DNA of 64,000 nucleotides, taken from assembly GCA_039969355.1 (NCBI GenBank), contig JBDVOA010000032.1:1-64000 (forward strand), given 5' to 3'. The notes below the pieces were generated by a model. That model was not told the origin of the DNA. It made no database searches and saw only the letters and a list, made by a program, of their open reading frames with translations. Source of the stretch: JL08 sp039969355. Lineage in GTDB: Bacteria; Pseudomonadota; Alphaproteobacteria; Rhodobacterales; Rhodobacteraceae. Shown piece by piece: positions 1 to 8,198 of this stretch (positions within the stretch are counted from its first letter, which is position 1; each line of letters starts with the position of its first letter). A program made the translations under genes and the position numbers.

Positions 1-672
1 GCGAGCGTTTGCCTGGTATGGACGAGGCGTAGCTCGCTGGCGGCAAAAGGACGATCTTGTCTGCATCACGGTCAAAAACCCTGTGACAGAACCTCAGTGC
101 CAAAAACGGCCGTTTCTTGCCCTAAGCTACGTGGCAACCTAGAAGCCGCCATTCGTCCATCATGCAGCATTGGTCAAAGTGGGCTCGAAGCTGCCTTGCG
201 GCGGTGCGGCGGATCGTGCTCAAATCACAATCTGAAAGCGGGCATCCTCAATGCATGGAGTTTTCTCACAGTTGACCTTCGCTGCTAGCGCATTGTCTAT
301 TGGGCCGTATCACCAAAGCTGCCGTTCATCAGGGTTTGTAACTCAAAATTGCGGCAACCTTTCTAATGGATGCTTCGAGCCTATAGTGACAAATCCTGCA
401 ACCTGTTGATTTCGGAAACAAGTGCGCCTAGCGGAAGTTCGATGCAAATAGGGCACGTCCGCAAAATGACAGAGTAGCCCGAAGTTGAGAAAAGCGAATT
501 ACGACGATTTCGCCACTCTGCGGCAAGTCGGACAGTAGCCCCGAACTAATGCCAAATCAGCGGTTTAGTTGGCGGGTAACAAGGGGCAAAAAGAGTGCAT
601 CGATCTCGGTTGACCTGGCTTGAAATGCGGTGCAACTACCTGATCATCAAGGATGGGCTCGGGGAATTTTCG
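1..672. other. Gene-free stretch, apparent decayed DNA
   Basis: I see no convincing gene here. A plus-strand frame is open from base 1 to 288 but is rich in Cys, Ser and Arg, has no Shine-Dalgarno sequence and matches no family I know. Between about 160 and 560 the DNA resembles the degraded short-module spacers common between roseobacter genes (runs such as gcattggtcaaagtgggctc and cgtccgcaaaatgacagag). That resemblance is from memory, not from a search. The tail of a gene lying left of the window could also be present in the first bases. Confidence 0.4.
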
Positions 673-1953
673 ATGTTTCTAAATCGCTGGGTGATTATTG
701 TCTTCACGCTATGCACCTTTTGGATGCTTTCTTTTGTCAACGCTCAAGCCCACTTTCTTCTGAACCTGAATGTTCGAATAGTACACGTGGAGCATGTCAA
801 TGACGGGCTTCGCGTTTATCTGAGATTGCCGATGCCGTACCTCGTTGCGGATAAGATAGGTGATGCTCCAGACGGAGAATTGCCAGACCCTGCTCCATTC
901 ACAAGCAACGGCTTTGAGCGCGAAGCACTGGTGCATTACGTAGACTTCCCAGCAATTATTGAAGACGCTGAAGGCCTCGCCATGCTTGTGGGCAACGGGC
1001 ATAGCATTACAGATTCGCAAGAGAACCAACTGACACCAGAGTTCCGGGCTTTGCGCGTCCACACGGTCGGCACGCAACCGGGGTTCGCGACACTGGCAGA
1101 AGCTAAAGCCGTGATGGCCCAAGAGCCGCAAATGCGTCCGGCAGATACTGTATTTGTTGGAGACGCAGTCGTTGATGTGGAACTGTTTTATCCTGCAACC
1201 GCCGCTGTTTCGAATTACGCAATTTCAAGTAACCTCGACCCGGGTTTGCCAGGGCAGGAAGATACTGCCAACCTTATCCTCGACTATGGGCCCGGGACTC
1301 CGCAGGTTTTCAGATCTCGCGGTCTAATGGAGCAACCAGTGGAAGTGTCTCGTTCTAAATGGGACGCCGCCGCGACGTTTGTCTGGGAAGGCGTGCGTCA
1401 TATTCTGGAGGGGCTAGATCACGTCCTCTTTGTGATTTGTCTTCTGATCAGCGCGACAACAATCTCTGCTTTGCTTTCACGCGTTACGGGTTTTACCGTC
1501 GGTCACAGCGTAACCCTGTCCTTGGGATTTTTCGGACTTGTACCTTCGGGGGCCTGGTTTGTACCGGCGGTTGAGACCGGGATCGCGCTCTCAATAGTCT
1601 ATGCCGCGATGCTGGCAATCTGGCCCCGTTTTACGGGCTCTGGTGGCGACAGACAAATGTTGGTTATCACAGCTGCCATTGGGCTGTTGCATGGGCTTGG
1701 CTTTTCGTTTGTTTTGAAAAAGATACTGCAAGTAGACGCACCGAACATTTGGCAAAGCCTTCTAGCATTTAACGTCGGGGTGGAAATTGGTCAGGTTGCG
1801 ATTGTTTTACTTGTTTGGCCCACGCTTTTGCTTGTGAATAAACTGAATGTGCAGTTATGGACTTTCGCGCGACTTGGCTTAGCGACGGGCTGCATGATGA
1901 TTGCCTTGGTCTGGACCTTTGAGCGCATGGGGCAAGTTGTCGCTTCACTTTGA
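673..1953 (+). CDS. HupE/UreJ-like membrane protein with exported N-terminal domain
   Basis: A 426-residue protein. The ATG at 673 follows GGGGAA and begins a clear signal peptide (about residues 1-26, ending VNAQA); a longer frame from 595 would bury it. Residues about 27-228 form an exported domain. The C-terminal part is a multi-helix membrane domain with the HupE/UreJ type-2 signature: HILEGLDH at 243-250, then TGFTVGHSVTLS and an acidic VETGIALS segment. HupE/UreJ proteins are linked to nickel or cobalt uptake, but type-2 members are poorly characterised, so a metal role is inference. No hydrogenase or urease genes are nearby. It heads a three-gene plus-strand group with the next two genes. 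Confidence 0.75.
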   Translation: MFLNRWVIIVFTLCTFWMLSFVNAQAHFLLNLNVRIVHVEHVNDGLRVYLRLPMPYLVADKIGDAPDGELPDPAPFTSNGFEREALVHYVDFPAIIEDAEGLAMLVGNGHSITDSQENQLTPEFRALRVHTVGTQPGFATLAEAKAVMAQEPQMRPADTVFVGDAVVDVELFYPATAAVSNYAISSNLDPGLPGQEDTANLILDYGPGTPQVFRSRGLMEQPVEVSRSKWDAAATFVWEGVRHILEGLDHVLFVICLLISATTISALLSRVTGFTVGHSVTLSLGFFGLVPSGAWFVPAVETGIALSIVYAAMLAIWPRFTGSGGDRQMLVITAAIGLLHGLGFSFVLKKILQVDAPNIWQSLLAFNVGVEIGQVAIVLLVWPTLLLVNKLNVQLWTFARLGLATGCMMIALVWTFERMGQVVASL

Positions 1954-2127
1954 TCTTCCGCCGCTCCTTCGCATTCTGCAAGGTTCGGGCATTACAAATG
2001 CAGCATCCGCGTAGCATTGCTTGTCGTTGCTCCAACTGAGGTTGGGCGCGGCATATTCTGAGTATTCGGCATTGTGATTACCTCGTCGTCTGATAAGTTG
2101 CGCGCGTTAGCTCATGGAGAGATAAAT

Positions 2128-3372
2128 ATGCTGGGAAGAGTTTCCAAATCAGTGTTAGCTGTCGTCTTGCTTTTTTTCAGTAACGGTGTTCATGCACAGG
2201 ATGTAGCGTCCGGAATTACAGAGTTTTCGCCGACAGAACCCTATCCGGTCCGTGAGGTATACTACCCCGGAACAGAAGCGCTGGCTGAAGACGAGATGCG
2301 TGTCATCGCTTGCGGAACCGGCATGCCACAGCCCCGTCTGAAACAAGCCGCAGCGTGTTTTCTTGTTGAATTGGGAAATGGCGATAAGTTCATCTTTGAC
2401 ATGGGATATGGATCCTTTGAACGATTGACGGCGCTTGGTATTCCGATGGATTTTCTAGGCAATGTTTTCCTTGGGCACCTGCACCTCGATCACGCAGGCG
2501 ATTTTCCACAGTATTATTTTACCAAAGGTATTAATTCCGGCCGTTCCAAGACACGGCTGTTTGGCCCCAATGGCGTTAAACCCGAGTGGGGAACGAAGAC
2601 CTGGTTTAAAAAGATCCGCGAAGCCTGGGCGTGGGAAGAAGCCAGCCGTGGCGGCGCGGTGGACCAGCGCGGCTTGGAAATCGAAATCACCGAGTTTGAC
2701 TGGACAGCTGAAAACGCTGTGATTTACGATGAAAACGGCGTTCAGATCCGGACAATTCCTGCTGTTCATGCCGACCAATCAGTCAGCTTTATTCTTGAAT
2801 GGAATGGTCTGAAATTCGCATATTCAAGTGACACCAGCCCCAACCGCTGGTGGGTCGAACATACACAGGATGCTGACATTTCCATCCACGAGGTGGTTCT
2901 TCCACCGGAAATGTGGGTCACCAAATACTATCTGGATGCCGTAGGTGCAGTCATGGCCGGAACTCAGGCGCATACGCCACCACAAGCCTTCGGCAAAGTT
3001 ATGGCAATGACGGACCCGCGGATGGCGGTCGCCTATCACTTCCAGAACGATGCCGACACGGCGCCGGTAGTTCTCGAAGGCATTCGTGAGACTTACGATG
3101 GCCCGCTGAGCATGGCGACAGATTTTATGACTTGGAACGTCACGCCAGACGAAATCCGGGTTCGGATGGCTGTTCCCAACCATGAGCGCTTCCCAGAACC
3201 TCCTCAGCGCGAGTTTGTACCGAACAGGGACGCCGAGCCGTATGAATGGACCGAAACTACTTTTGACGGGTACGAGCCGGAAATTGCTGCGGTGATAAAC
3301 GAGCTTGTCGATGAGTTTAACGCAGAATTCGGAACCGACGTAAAACCCACGACAACTGCTCCGCGCGAGTAG
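2128..3372 (+). CDS. Exported metallo-beta-lactamase-fold hydrolase
   Basis: A 414-residue protein. ATG at 2128 follows GGAGAG and begins a signal peptide ending in VHAQD; the frame is open from 2074 but those codons lack a ribosome site. The fold's metal ligands are all visible: HLHLDH (H117, H119, D121, H122), H214 in AVHADQ, D235 in YSSDTS and H304 in AYHFQND. A di-metal, probably periplasmic, hydrolase is therefore expected; the substrate is unknown. From memory, related proteins are sometimes labelled GntH after guanitoxin biosynthesis, but no other genes of that pathway are present and I would not transfer that function. It sits between the HupE-like gene and a secreted protein of unknown role. 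Confidence 0.8.
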   Translation: MLGRVSKSVLAVVLLFFSNGVHAQDVASGITEFSPTEPYPVREVYYPGTEALAEDEMRVIACGTGMPQPRLKQAAACFLVELGNGDKFIFDMGYGSFERLTALGIPMDFLGNVFLGHLHLDHAGDFPQYYFTKGINSGRSKTRLFGPNGVKPEWGTKTWFKKIREAWAWEEASRGGAVDQRGLEIEITEFDWTAENAVIYDENGVQIRTIPAVHADQSVSFILEWNGLKFAYSSDTSPNRWWVEHTQDADISIHEVVLPPEMWVTKYYLDAVGAVMAGTQAHTPPQAFGKVMAMTDPRMAVAYHFQNDADTAPVVLEGIRETYDGPLSMATDFMTWNVTPDEIRVRMAVPNHERFPEPPQREFVPNRDAEPYEWTETTFDGYEPEIAAVINELVDEFNAEFGTDVKPTTTAPRE

Positions 3373-3386
3373 TAAGCAAAAAATTG

Positions 3387-3410
3387 GGCAGAGCCGGACA
3401 CGGCTCTGCC
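3387..3410. terminator. Perfect 10-bp hairpin, possible terminator
   Basis: ggcagagccg (3387-3396) pairs perfectly with cggctctgcc (3401-3410) around a gaca loop, 15 bases after the stop codon of the metallo-hydrolase gene. There is no T-run on the plus strand. On the minus strand the stem is followed by an aattttttg tract, so as an intrinsic terminator it would act better leftwards. It may still separate or stabilise the transcripts of the flanking plus-strand genes. Confidence 0.55.
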
Positions 3411-3500
3411 AATCCGCAATTCATCAACCAGACGTCGGGTTGGTTTTTGGAATGGCGGTCGGATCACTTGAACCTTTGGAACTGAGAGAAACTGGTCAGC

Positions 3501-5294
3501 ATGAGCGTGCTTGTTTCAAAATTTCGGTGCGCGCTCTGGGCATCTTTGTTTTTGCTGCTACTTGCATTTTCGGTTCAATCAGACACGACACCATTTAACG
3601 CCTCTCAGGTCGCCCCGAACATCGCAATAGTCGAAGTGGGCGATGAAGGTGTTACCATCGATCTTGAGATTTTCATTGGGGATGTGCGCACCTTTGCGGA
3701 TTTGTTGCCAGCACGTCTTTTCACTGTTGCAGAGGAAACGACCGAAGACGACGAAGCCCGTCTTGCTCGTTTTGCCCGCGACGGTATTTCACTGCGCAGG
3801 TCGGATGGGTCCATTCTTCCGATCTCGTTGAAAACGGTTGAACCAAGAATACGCGTTGATCGATCGTCACCCCTCGCCGGAGAACTGGACCCGTTGTCAG
3901 GGCGCCCAGTTCCAGCGCCACCGAACGACCCGCGGGTGATTTTTGCACGGCTCTTTTATTCTTTTGAAGGCGTAAAGCCGGACAAAATTGAGCTGCTGCC
4001 ACCTCGGGACGAGAAAGGAGTCCCTGTAGTCATTGGAACTCACGTGACTGACCGCGGTATGCCGGTGTCAGAATTCCGCTTCTTCGCGATACCGATGCTC
4101 CTTAAACTGGATTGGGAAGACCCGTGGTACACTCGGTTCCGAGACTCAACGTTGAACCGCCGTTCGCAGTCGGGCACGTCAGCCTTTCTGTATGTTGAGC
4201 CTCGTGAGATCCGTGTTGAAACGCTTATTCGCCTCAGAGAGTTGGCGGAATGGACGGGCTACGAATTTACGCTTAACAAGTTTCTAAATTCAAATGAGCA
4301 AATAGATATTCTCACGACAGCGCAAGAATTTCTGAAAACGCGGAACACTCTGAGCATTGATGATCAGGTTGTACAGCCAAGCGCAAGCCGCGCCTCGATA
4401 TTGTCACTTGGACAACGCGGATTTGAAGTACTCCAAGATGGATCTGACACTAATTCAAATGCGGCATTTGTCGGTGTTATCCTGTCCTATCCAATTGCTC
4501 GGCTGCCGCAACGAGCGGAAGTTGTTTGGGATATGTTTGCCGAGGCAAACGCTGAAATTCCTGTCATAATAACTGATGTTGCAAGCCCGTTCTTCAGCGG
4601 TGTCACCGAAGAACGCCCCGAGATTTTGTGGACCAACCAACTCCTGACCTACGAGGATCCAATCATCGAGAGCATTCCCATGGGCCGAGACATTCTCCGT
4701 TCGCAGACATTGGTCTATCTGGTAGTCGCGGTTTTACTTTGCGCAGCGGGTCTTGGTTTTTGGATACTTAACTGGGTATTTCCGATTGCATCAGCAGTTT
4801 TGCTTTGCACAGGAATGGTGATTGGCGCAATTGGCATCTTTCGCCCGTCAAGTCTGCCTACTTTGGTTTCAATCGTGCCAGATCAGACCGGCGCGTCAGG
4901 GGTTCTTGAAGGACTGGTCACACAAATCAATAAATCAACTTTGGAGCCGACGGCCGAAAATCGCGCACGTGTTTTGTTGCCGCTAGTTCATGAGGAATCA
5001 TTGCCTGACGTTTCCGCGGAAATTGAACGGGGTATTGCCATCCGCCTTCCCGGCAACGGTATTGCGCGCGTTACCTCACTCGGTGGTCTCAAAGTTGAGA
5101 CTTTAACACCATTGTCTGAAGGAAACGGCTTTCAGGTTCTGGCTGCATGGGAGATTACAGCTACTGGAGGGCATTGGGGTCATGCCCATACGCGCGCTGT
5201 AGAGTACCGGGTTTTAGCGGAATTAATTGCGGACGCTGGTAAGTGGAAAATAAGCGGAATAACAGTTTTGGAAAGTCAAATGTCGGGCGGCTAA
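3501..5294 (+). CDS. Exported protein of unknown function with C-proximal membrane helices
   Basis: 597 residues, not recognised as a named family. The N-terminus is a signal peptide (hydrophobic core LWASLFLLLLAFSV). A long exported region follows, then about residues 404-447 hold two hydrophobic segments, then an exported or cytoplasmic C-terminal domain of about 150 residues containing a His-rich GHWGHAHTR motif near 556-564. The opening after the signal peptide (NIAIVEVGDEGVTIDLEI) resembles the equivalent stretch of the HupE-like protein (NVRIVHVEHVNDGLRVYLRL), suggesting a shared type of beta-rich domain; this is an eye comparison only. Shared direction and similar topology suggest it works with the two genes upstream. 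ATG at 3501 follows GAGAG at a loose spacing. Confidence 0.65.
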   Translation: MSVLVSKFRCALWASLFLLLLAFSVQSDTTPFNASQVAPNIAIVEVGDEGVTIDLEIFIGDVRTFADLLPARLFTVAEETTEDDEARLARFARDGISLRRSDGSILPISLKTVEPRIRVDRSSPLAGELDPLSGRPVPAPPNDPRVIFARLFYSFEGVKPDKIELLPPRDEKGVPVVIGTHVTDRGMPVSEFRFFAIPMLLKLDWEDPWYTRFRDSTLNRRSQSGTSAFLYVEPREIRVETLIRLRELAEWTGYEFTLNKFLNSNEQIDILTTAQEFLKTRNTLSIDDQVVQPSASRASILSLGQRGFEVLQDGSDTNSNAAFVGVILSYPIARLPQRAEVVWDMFAEANAEIPVIITDVASPFFSGVTEERPEILWTNQLLTYEDPIIESIPMGRDILRSQTLVYLVVAVLLCAAGLGFWILNWVFPIASAVLLCTGMVIGAIGIFRPSSLPTLVSIVPDQTGASGVLEGLVTQINKSTLEPTAENRARVLLPLVHEESLPDVSAEIERGIAIRLPGNGIARVTSLGGLKVETLTPLSEGNGFQVLAAWEITATGGHWGHAHTRAVEYRVLAELIADAGKWKISGITVLESQMSGG

Positions 5295-5422
5295 GAACGG
5301 AGAGCGCCAGTCGGGGTCTTCCGATCAGAAAGCCAGTTATCTCCAAGGACGGTGATCGGCGCGAACGGCTGCTTTGGCGGCGATAATGGTTGAGTTTTGG
5401 ACTTGGGTGAATGACTGCAATC

Positions 5423-5803
5423 CTGCACTACACCCGATGTAACTTGAGACAGCCCCAATTTCCCGAAGAAAGGAAGTAGATGATTCTTCAACCGTGCCCG
5501 GTGGCCTTTGACGTAAATTTCATTCCGCTCACCAGCAGTCATCAGTTCATATTCTTTTGTAAACCGTTCTACGGCCTAGACGAATGTCAGTTCTGACAGC
5601 AATTCGCCACGAGCTTTCTTACCACGTAGCTCTTGGTACCAGTCCTCAGCAAATTCCTTTGCCTTCGCCAAACTCTCTTCTTTGGTACTTACACGTCGGT
5701 TTTGTTCCTCCAGATAACTGGAACATTGCCAAACCGAACTGTTCTCAGGCTGATAAACGTGGACTTTGCTCCCTAAAATCGTGTGTTTCTCGGCCATATC
5801 CAA
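5423..5803 (-). pseudogene. Tyrosine recombinase (phage-type integrase), N-terminal remnant
   Basis: The start (MAEKHTILGSKVHVYQ, a few residues inside the frame) through GKLGLSQVTSGVVQ is a typical N-terminal SAM-like arm of a roseobacter-type tyrosine recombinase. The frame is broken by TAG at 5576-5578, where a Gln codon (CAG) is expected; the same frame resumes directly with AVERFTKEYELMTAGERNEIYVKGH. Similarity stops after about 5423, where spacer-like sequence begins. The catalytic domain (R-H-R-Y) is absent, so it cannot recombine. It reads leftwards from next to the 3' end of tRNA-Phe, the usual place for an integrase, so it probably marks an old island border. Confidence 0.75.
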
Positions 5804-5909
5804 TCCAACCCAAAATATGTGTCGTGCAGTATAAGGTGTGTGAAAGCCTATTTTCAGCCAATAGCGCTCAAGTATCTATCGCGTAAGTCTTTGTTTAGTT
5901 TGGTTTAAA

Positions 5910-5984
5910 TGGTGCCCGGGGGCGGATTTGAACCACCGACACGAGGATTTTCAGTCCACTGCTCTACCCCTGAGCTACCCGGGC
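5910..5984 (-). tRNA. tRNA-Phe (anticodon GAA)
   Basis: A 75-base cloverleaf on the minus strand with encoded CCA (5910-5912). The acceptor stem is GCCCGGG/CCCGGGC, the D arm GCTC-AGGGGTA-GAGC, the anticodon loop CTGAAAA giving GAA, and the T arm GGTGG-TTCAAAT-CCGCC. The anticodon stem GTGGA/TCCTC has one T-T mismatch (positions 28-42). It lies downstream of infA-maf-rng-yacG on the same strand. Its 3' end faces the integrase remnant, so it is the likely former attachment site. Confidence 0.95.
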
Positions 5985-6066
5985 ACGGGTTTAAGGCGAG
6001 GCCTTTGGGTGAGGGCGTTCTAGGCGGTGTCGGGTAGGGTGTCTAGTGCCTTTTTCCGCCCGTCAC

Positions 6067-6249
6067 TCAATGAGGTTTACTTTGGTCGCGTTTGATTTCT
6101 TCGACGGTCGCCTCCGCATCTTCGGGATCCTCTGACGGGACTGCATATGAGCCGTTAAACCACTTTACCAAATCGCGATCTGCGCACCGGCGCGAGCAGA
6201 ATGGGCGGTACTTTTCGACAGATTTATCTGCGCAGATCGGGCAATTCAT
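6067..6249 (-). CDS. yacG: DNA gyrase inhibitor YacG
   Basis: A 60-residue zinc-ribbon protein with ligands C3, C6, C18 and C22 (CPIC then CSRRC) followed by an acidic tail, matching the short YacG family. In E. coli YacG binds GyrB and inhibits DNA gyrase. The start codon overlaps the RNase G stop codon by 4 bases (ATGA), so the two are translationally coupled. It is the last protein gene of the infA-maf-rng-yacG operon. Confidence 0.92.
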   Translation of the reverse strand: MNCPICADKSVEKYRPFCSRRCADRDLVKWFNGSYAVPSEDPEDAEATVEEIKRDQSKPH

Positions 6250-7271
6250 CCTGTGACCTCGATTAATGGAATGCGCGCGCGTTTGCGCTGCAATTCATAG
6301 TGTCCAAGCGGTGTCCAGCCAACAAGGGCCGTTTCCGTCTGGTCGGCCCGAAAAGCGGCGCGCAAAGCGGTTTCAAAGGCGCGCCTGTCCTTTTTAGGCA
6401 ATGGAGCGAGATCAAGGACGATTTGACCGCCCAGTCCGCGCAATCGCAACTGACGCGGAAGTTCACGGGCCGCGTTCATGTTTGCCTTGATGCCCGCGGC
6501 AAGCGATGAGTCGTTGCCAGTGTTGACGTCCACTGCGACCAAGGCTCTGGTGGGTTCGATATAAATCGCACCTCCGCCAGGCAAAGGCGCGCGAATGCCT
6601 TTGAGCATGTCGATCTGGTCAAACAAGCCGTGGGCATCAAAGCTGCCGTCGTCCGTTTCGACCTGTGCGGGATCGGTCCAGTCACGCCAGGCCAAAACAT
6701 GTGCGCCGTCACCTTCTGCCAGGCACTCAACGTTGCCAGTCGGAACAGAGATCACCCTGCGGGCGAGTTCGGCCATTGCCGCAATATCGTCAGCTATGTC
6801 ATCAGCGTTAGCCTCGGCACAACAAGATCGCAGGATTAAACCCATATCACCGCTCTCCAAGACGTCGTGGGCCAGTTCCAACAACCTGTCTCGAGCGTCT
6901 TCATCACGGATGGAACGGCTGATGTTCAAGCCCGGCGCATCTGGGGTAACAATTGCATACCTACTTTTGAACAAAAGCTTTTGCGTTACGGGAATGGCCT
7001 TTCCGGCCTCTGCATATCCGGAGACTTGTACCAAAATCGGCTGACCTGGGGACAGCCCTTTAACCTGCCGCAAAAAGGCAGAGCCATCGGGTGTTTTGAG
7101 GAACATTCCGCCCTGGCCCTTTACTGGGCGGTCCGTCAGGGCACGATAAACGGTACCGGGCCGGGGCGCGTGGTCGCTGTCTATCAGAAGATCTTCAAGG
7201 CGACCGTCGACCATCAACGCGGCGGCCTGGGCCCCGTCAAGATGATCCAGCAGAATCTGCCGACCCTTCAT
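6246..7271 (-). CDS. rng: Ribonuclease E/G family protein (RNase G-like)
   Basis: 341 residues, shorter than E. coli RNase G (about 490). The N-terminal part keeps an S1-like RNA-binding region (about residues 40-115). The DNase I-like catalytic core carries the Mg-binding aspartates in VDVNTGND and IVLDLAPL. The zinc-link cysteine motif CPxC that joins RNase E dimers is absent; a zinc-ribbon protein (YacG) is instead encoded by the overlapping next gene. Expected role: endonucleolytic processing of rRNA or mRNA in the cytoplasm. The start overlaps the maf stop by 4 bases. Confidence 0.88.
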   Translation of the reverse strand: MKGRQILLDHLDGAQAAALMVDGRLEDLLIDSDHAPRPGTVYRALTDRPVKGQGGMFLKTPDGSAFLRQVKGLSPGQPILVQVSGYAEAGKAIPVTQKLLFKSRYAIVTPDAPGLNISRSIRDEDARDRLLELAHDVLESGDMGLILRSCCAEANADDIADDIAAMAELARRVISVPTGNVECLAEGDGAHVLAWRDWTDPAQVETDDGSFDAHGLFDQIDMLKGIRAPLPGGGAIYIEPTRALVAVDVNTGNDSSLAAGIKANMNAARELPRQLRLRGLGGQIVLDLAPLPKKDRRAFETALRAAFRADQTETALVGWTPLGHYELQRKRARIPLIEVTG

Positions 7272-7843
7272 GTCCGTTCCTTATGGAGCGGGTATCCGGC
7301 AGCTGATAGTAATGCAGCCGTCTCGGCTAACGGTAAGCCGACAATGCCCGTAAACGACCCTGAGATCCATGGAATCAACGCGCCTGCAGGGCCCTGAATG
7401 CCGTAGCCGCCCGCTTTTCCCTGCCAATCACCGGAATTCAGGTATGCGTTCATTTCCGGATCAGACAATCGTTTCATTTTGACAGTTGAAACGACGTCTT
7501 GCTCCCAAAGTCGGGCGCCTTTGCGAATAGCGATGGCCGTGATGACCCGATGCCTGCGCCCCGATAATGCCAGTAGAAAGGCCGCCGCTTCGCCCGGGTC
7601 TGCAGGCTTGCCAAGAATGCGGCGGCCCAATGCAACCGTGGTGTCGGCACAGAGGACGATGTCGTCATCGTTGGCCGTGATAGCGCGCACTTTCTCGCGC
7701 GCTATGCGGGCGCAATAAGGGCGGGGCAATTCGCCTTTTTTCGGCTCTTCATCAATGTCCGGTGCACAGACCGCATCTGGTGCAACGCCGATTTGCGCCA
7801 GCAATTCCTTGCGGCGCGGACTGCCTGAACCCAATATAAACAA
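7268..7843 (-). CDS. maf: Maf-like nucleoside triphosphate pyrophosphatase
   Basis: 191 residues, the usual Maf length, opening with the family signature ILGSGSPRRKELL and including the CADTTVALG segment and a C-terminal YGIQGPAG motif. Maf proteins hydrolyse non-canonical or canonical nucleoside triphosphates to monophosphates; which nucleotides this one prefers cannot be read from sequence. It starts 4 bases after the infA stop codon and overlaps rng by 4 bases, so it belongs to the infA operon. Confidence 0.93.
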   Translation of the reverse strand: MFILGSGSPRRKELLAQIGVAPDAVCAPDIDEEPKKGELPRPYCARIAREKVRAITANDDDIVLCADTTVALGRRILGKPADPGEAAAFLLALSGRRHRVITAIAIRKGARLWEQDVVSTVKMKRLSDPEMNAYLNSGDWQGKAGGYGIQGPAGALIPWISGSFTGIVGLPLAETAALLSAAGYPLHKERT

Positions 7844-7847
7844 AGGG

Positions 7848-8066
7848 TTACTTGAATCGGTAGTTGATCCGACCCTTGGTCAGATCATAGGGGGTCATTT
7901 CGACTTGCACCTTGTCGCCTGCCAGAACCCGGATGCGGTTCTTGCGCATCTTTCCTGCCGTGTGTGCAATGATTTCATGGCCATTCTCAAGTTCGACCCG
8001 AAACGTCGCATTCGGCAGAAGTTCCTTCACGACACCGGGGAATTCGAGAATGTCTTCCTTGGCCAT
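7848..8066 (-). CDS. infA: Translation initiation factor IF-1
   Basis: 72 residues, the universal IF-1 length, starting MAKEDILEFPG and ending DLTKGRINYRFK. It is an OB-fold protein that binds the 30S A site during initiation. The ATG at 8066 is chosen over the open frame to 8096 because GGAGA lies 5 bases upstream and IF-1 always begins here. It is the first gene of the infA-maf-rng-yacG run. Confidence 0.97.
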   Translation of the reverse strand: MAKEDILEFPGVVKELLPNATFRVELENGHEIIAHTAGKMRKNRIRVLAGDKVQVEMTPYDLTKGRINYRFK

Positions 8067-8198
8067 GTTGTCTCCATCGTTGTTTTGACCACGCATATGT
8101 GGACCGCGCCTTAAATGAGGCCATTTGCCCCTTTATTCAAGGCCCAATCGGTTGTTGTTCGGAATCAGTTTGAGCGGTCCAATTCGGTTAAGTCGGTG

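Noticed and set aside
97..288. 63-codon plus-strand frame at the left edge
   Set aside because: Cys/Arg/Ser-rich, no ribosome site and no family character; reads like decayed spacer DNA.
5291..5542. Separate 83-residue minus-strand gene
   Set aside because: It is the second half of the integrase remnant in the same frame, after the nonsense codon, then spacer DNA.
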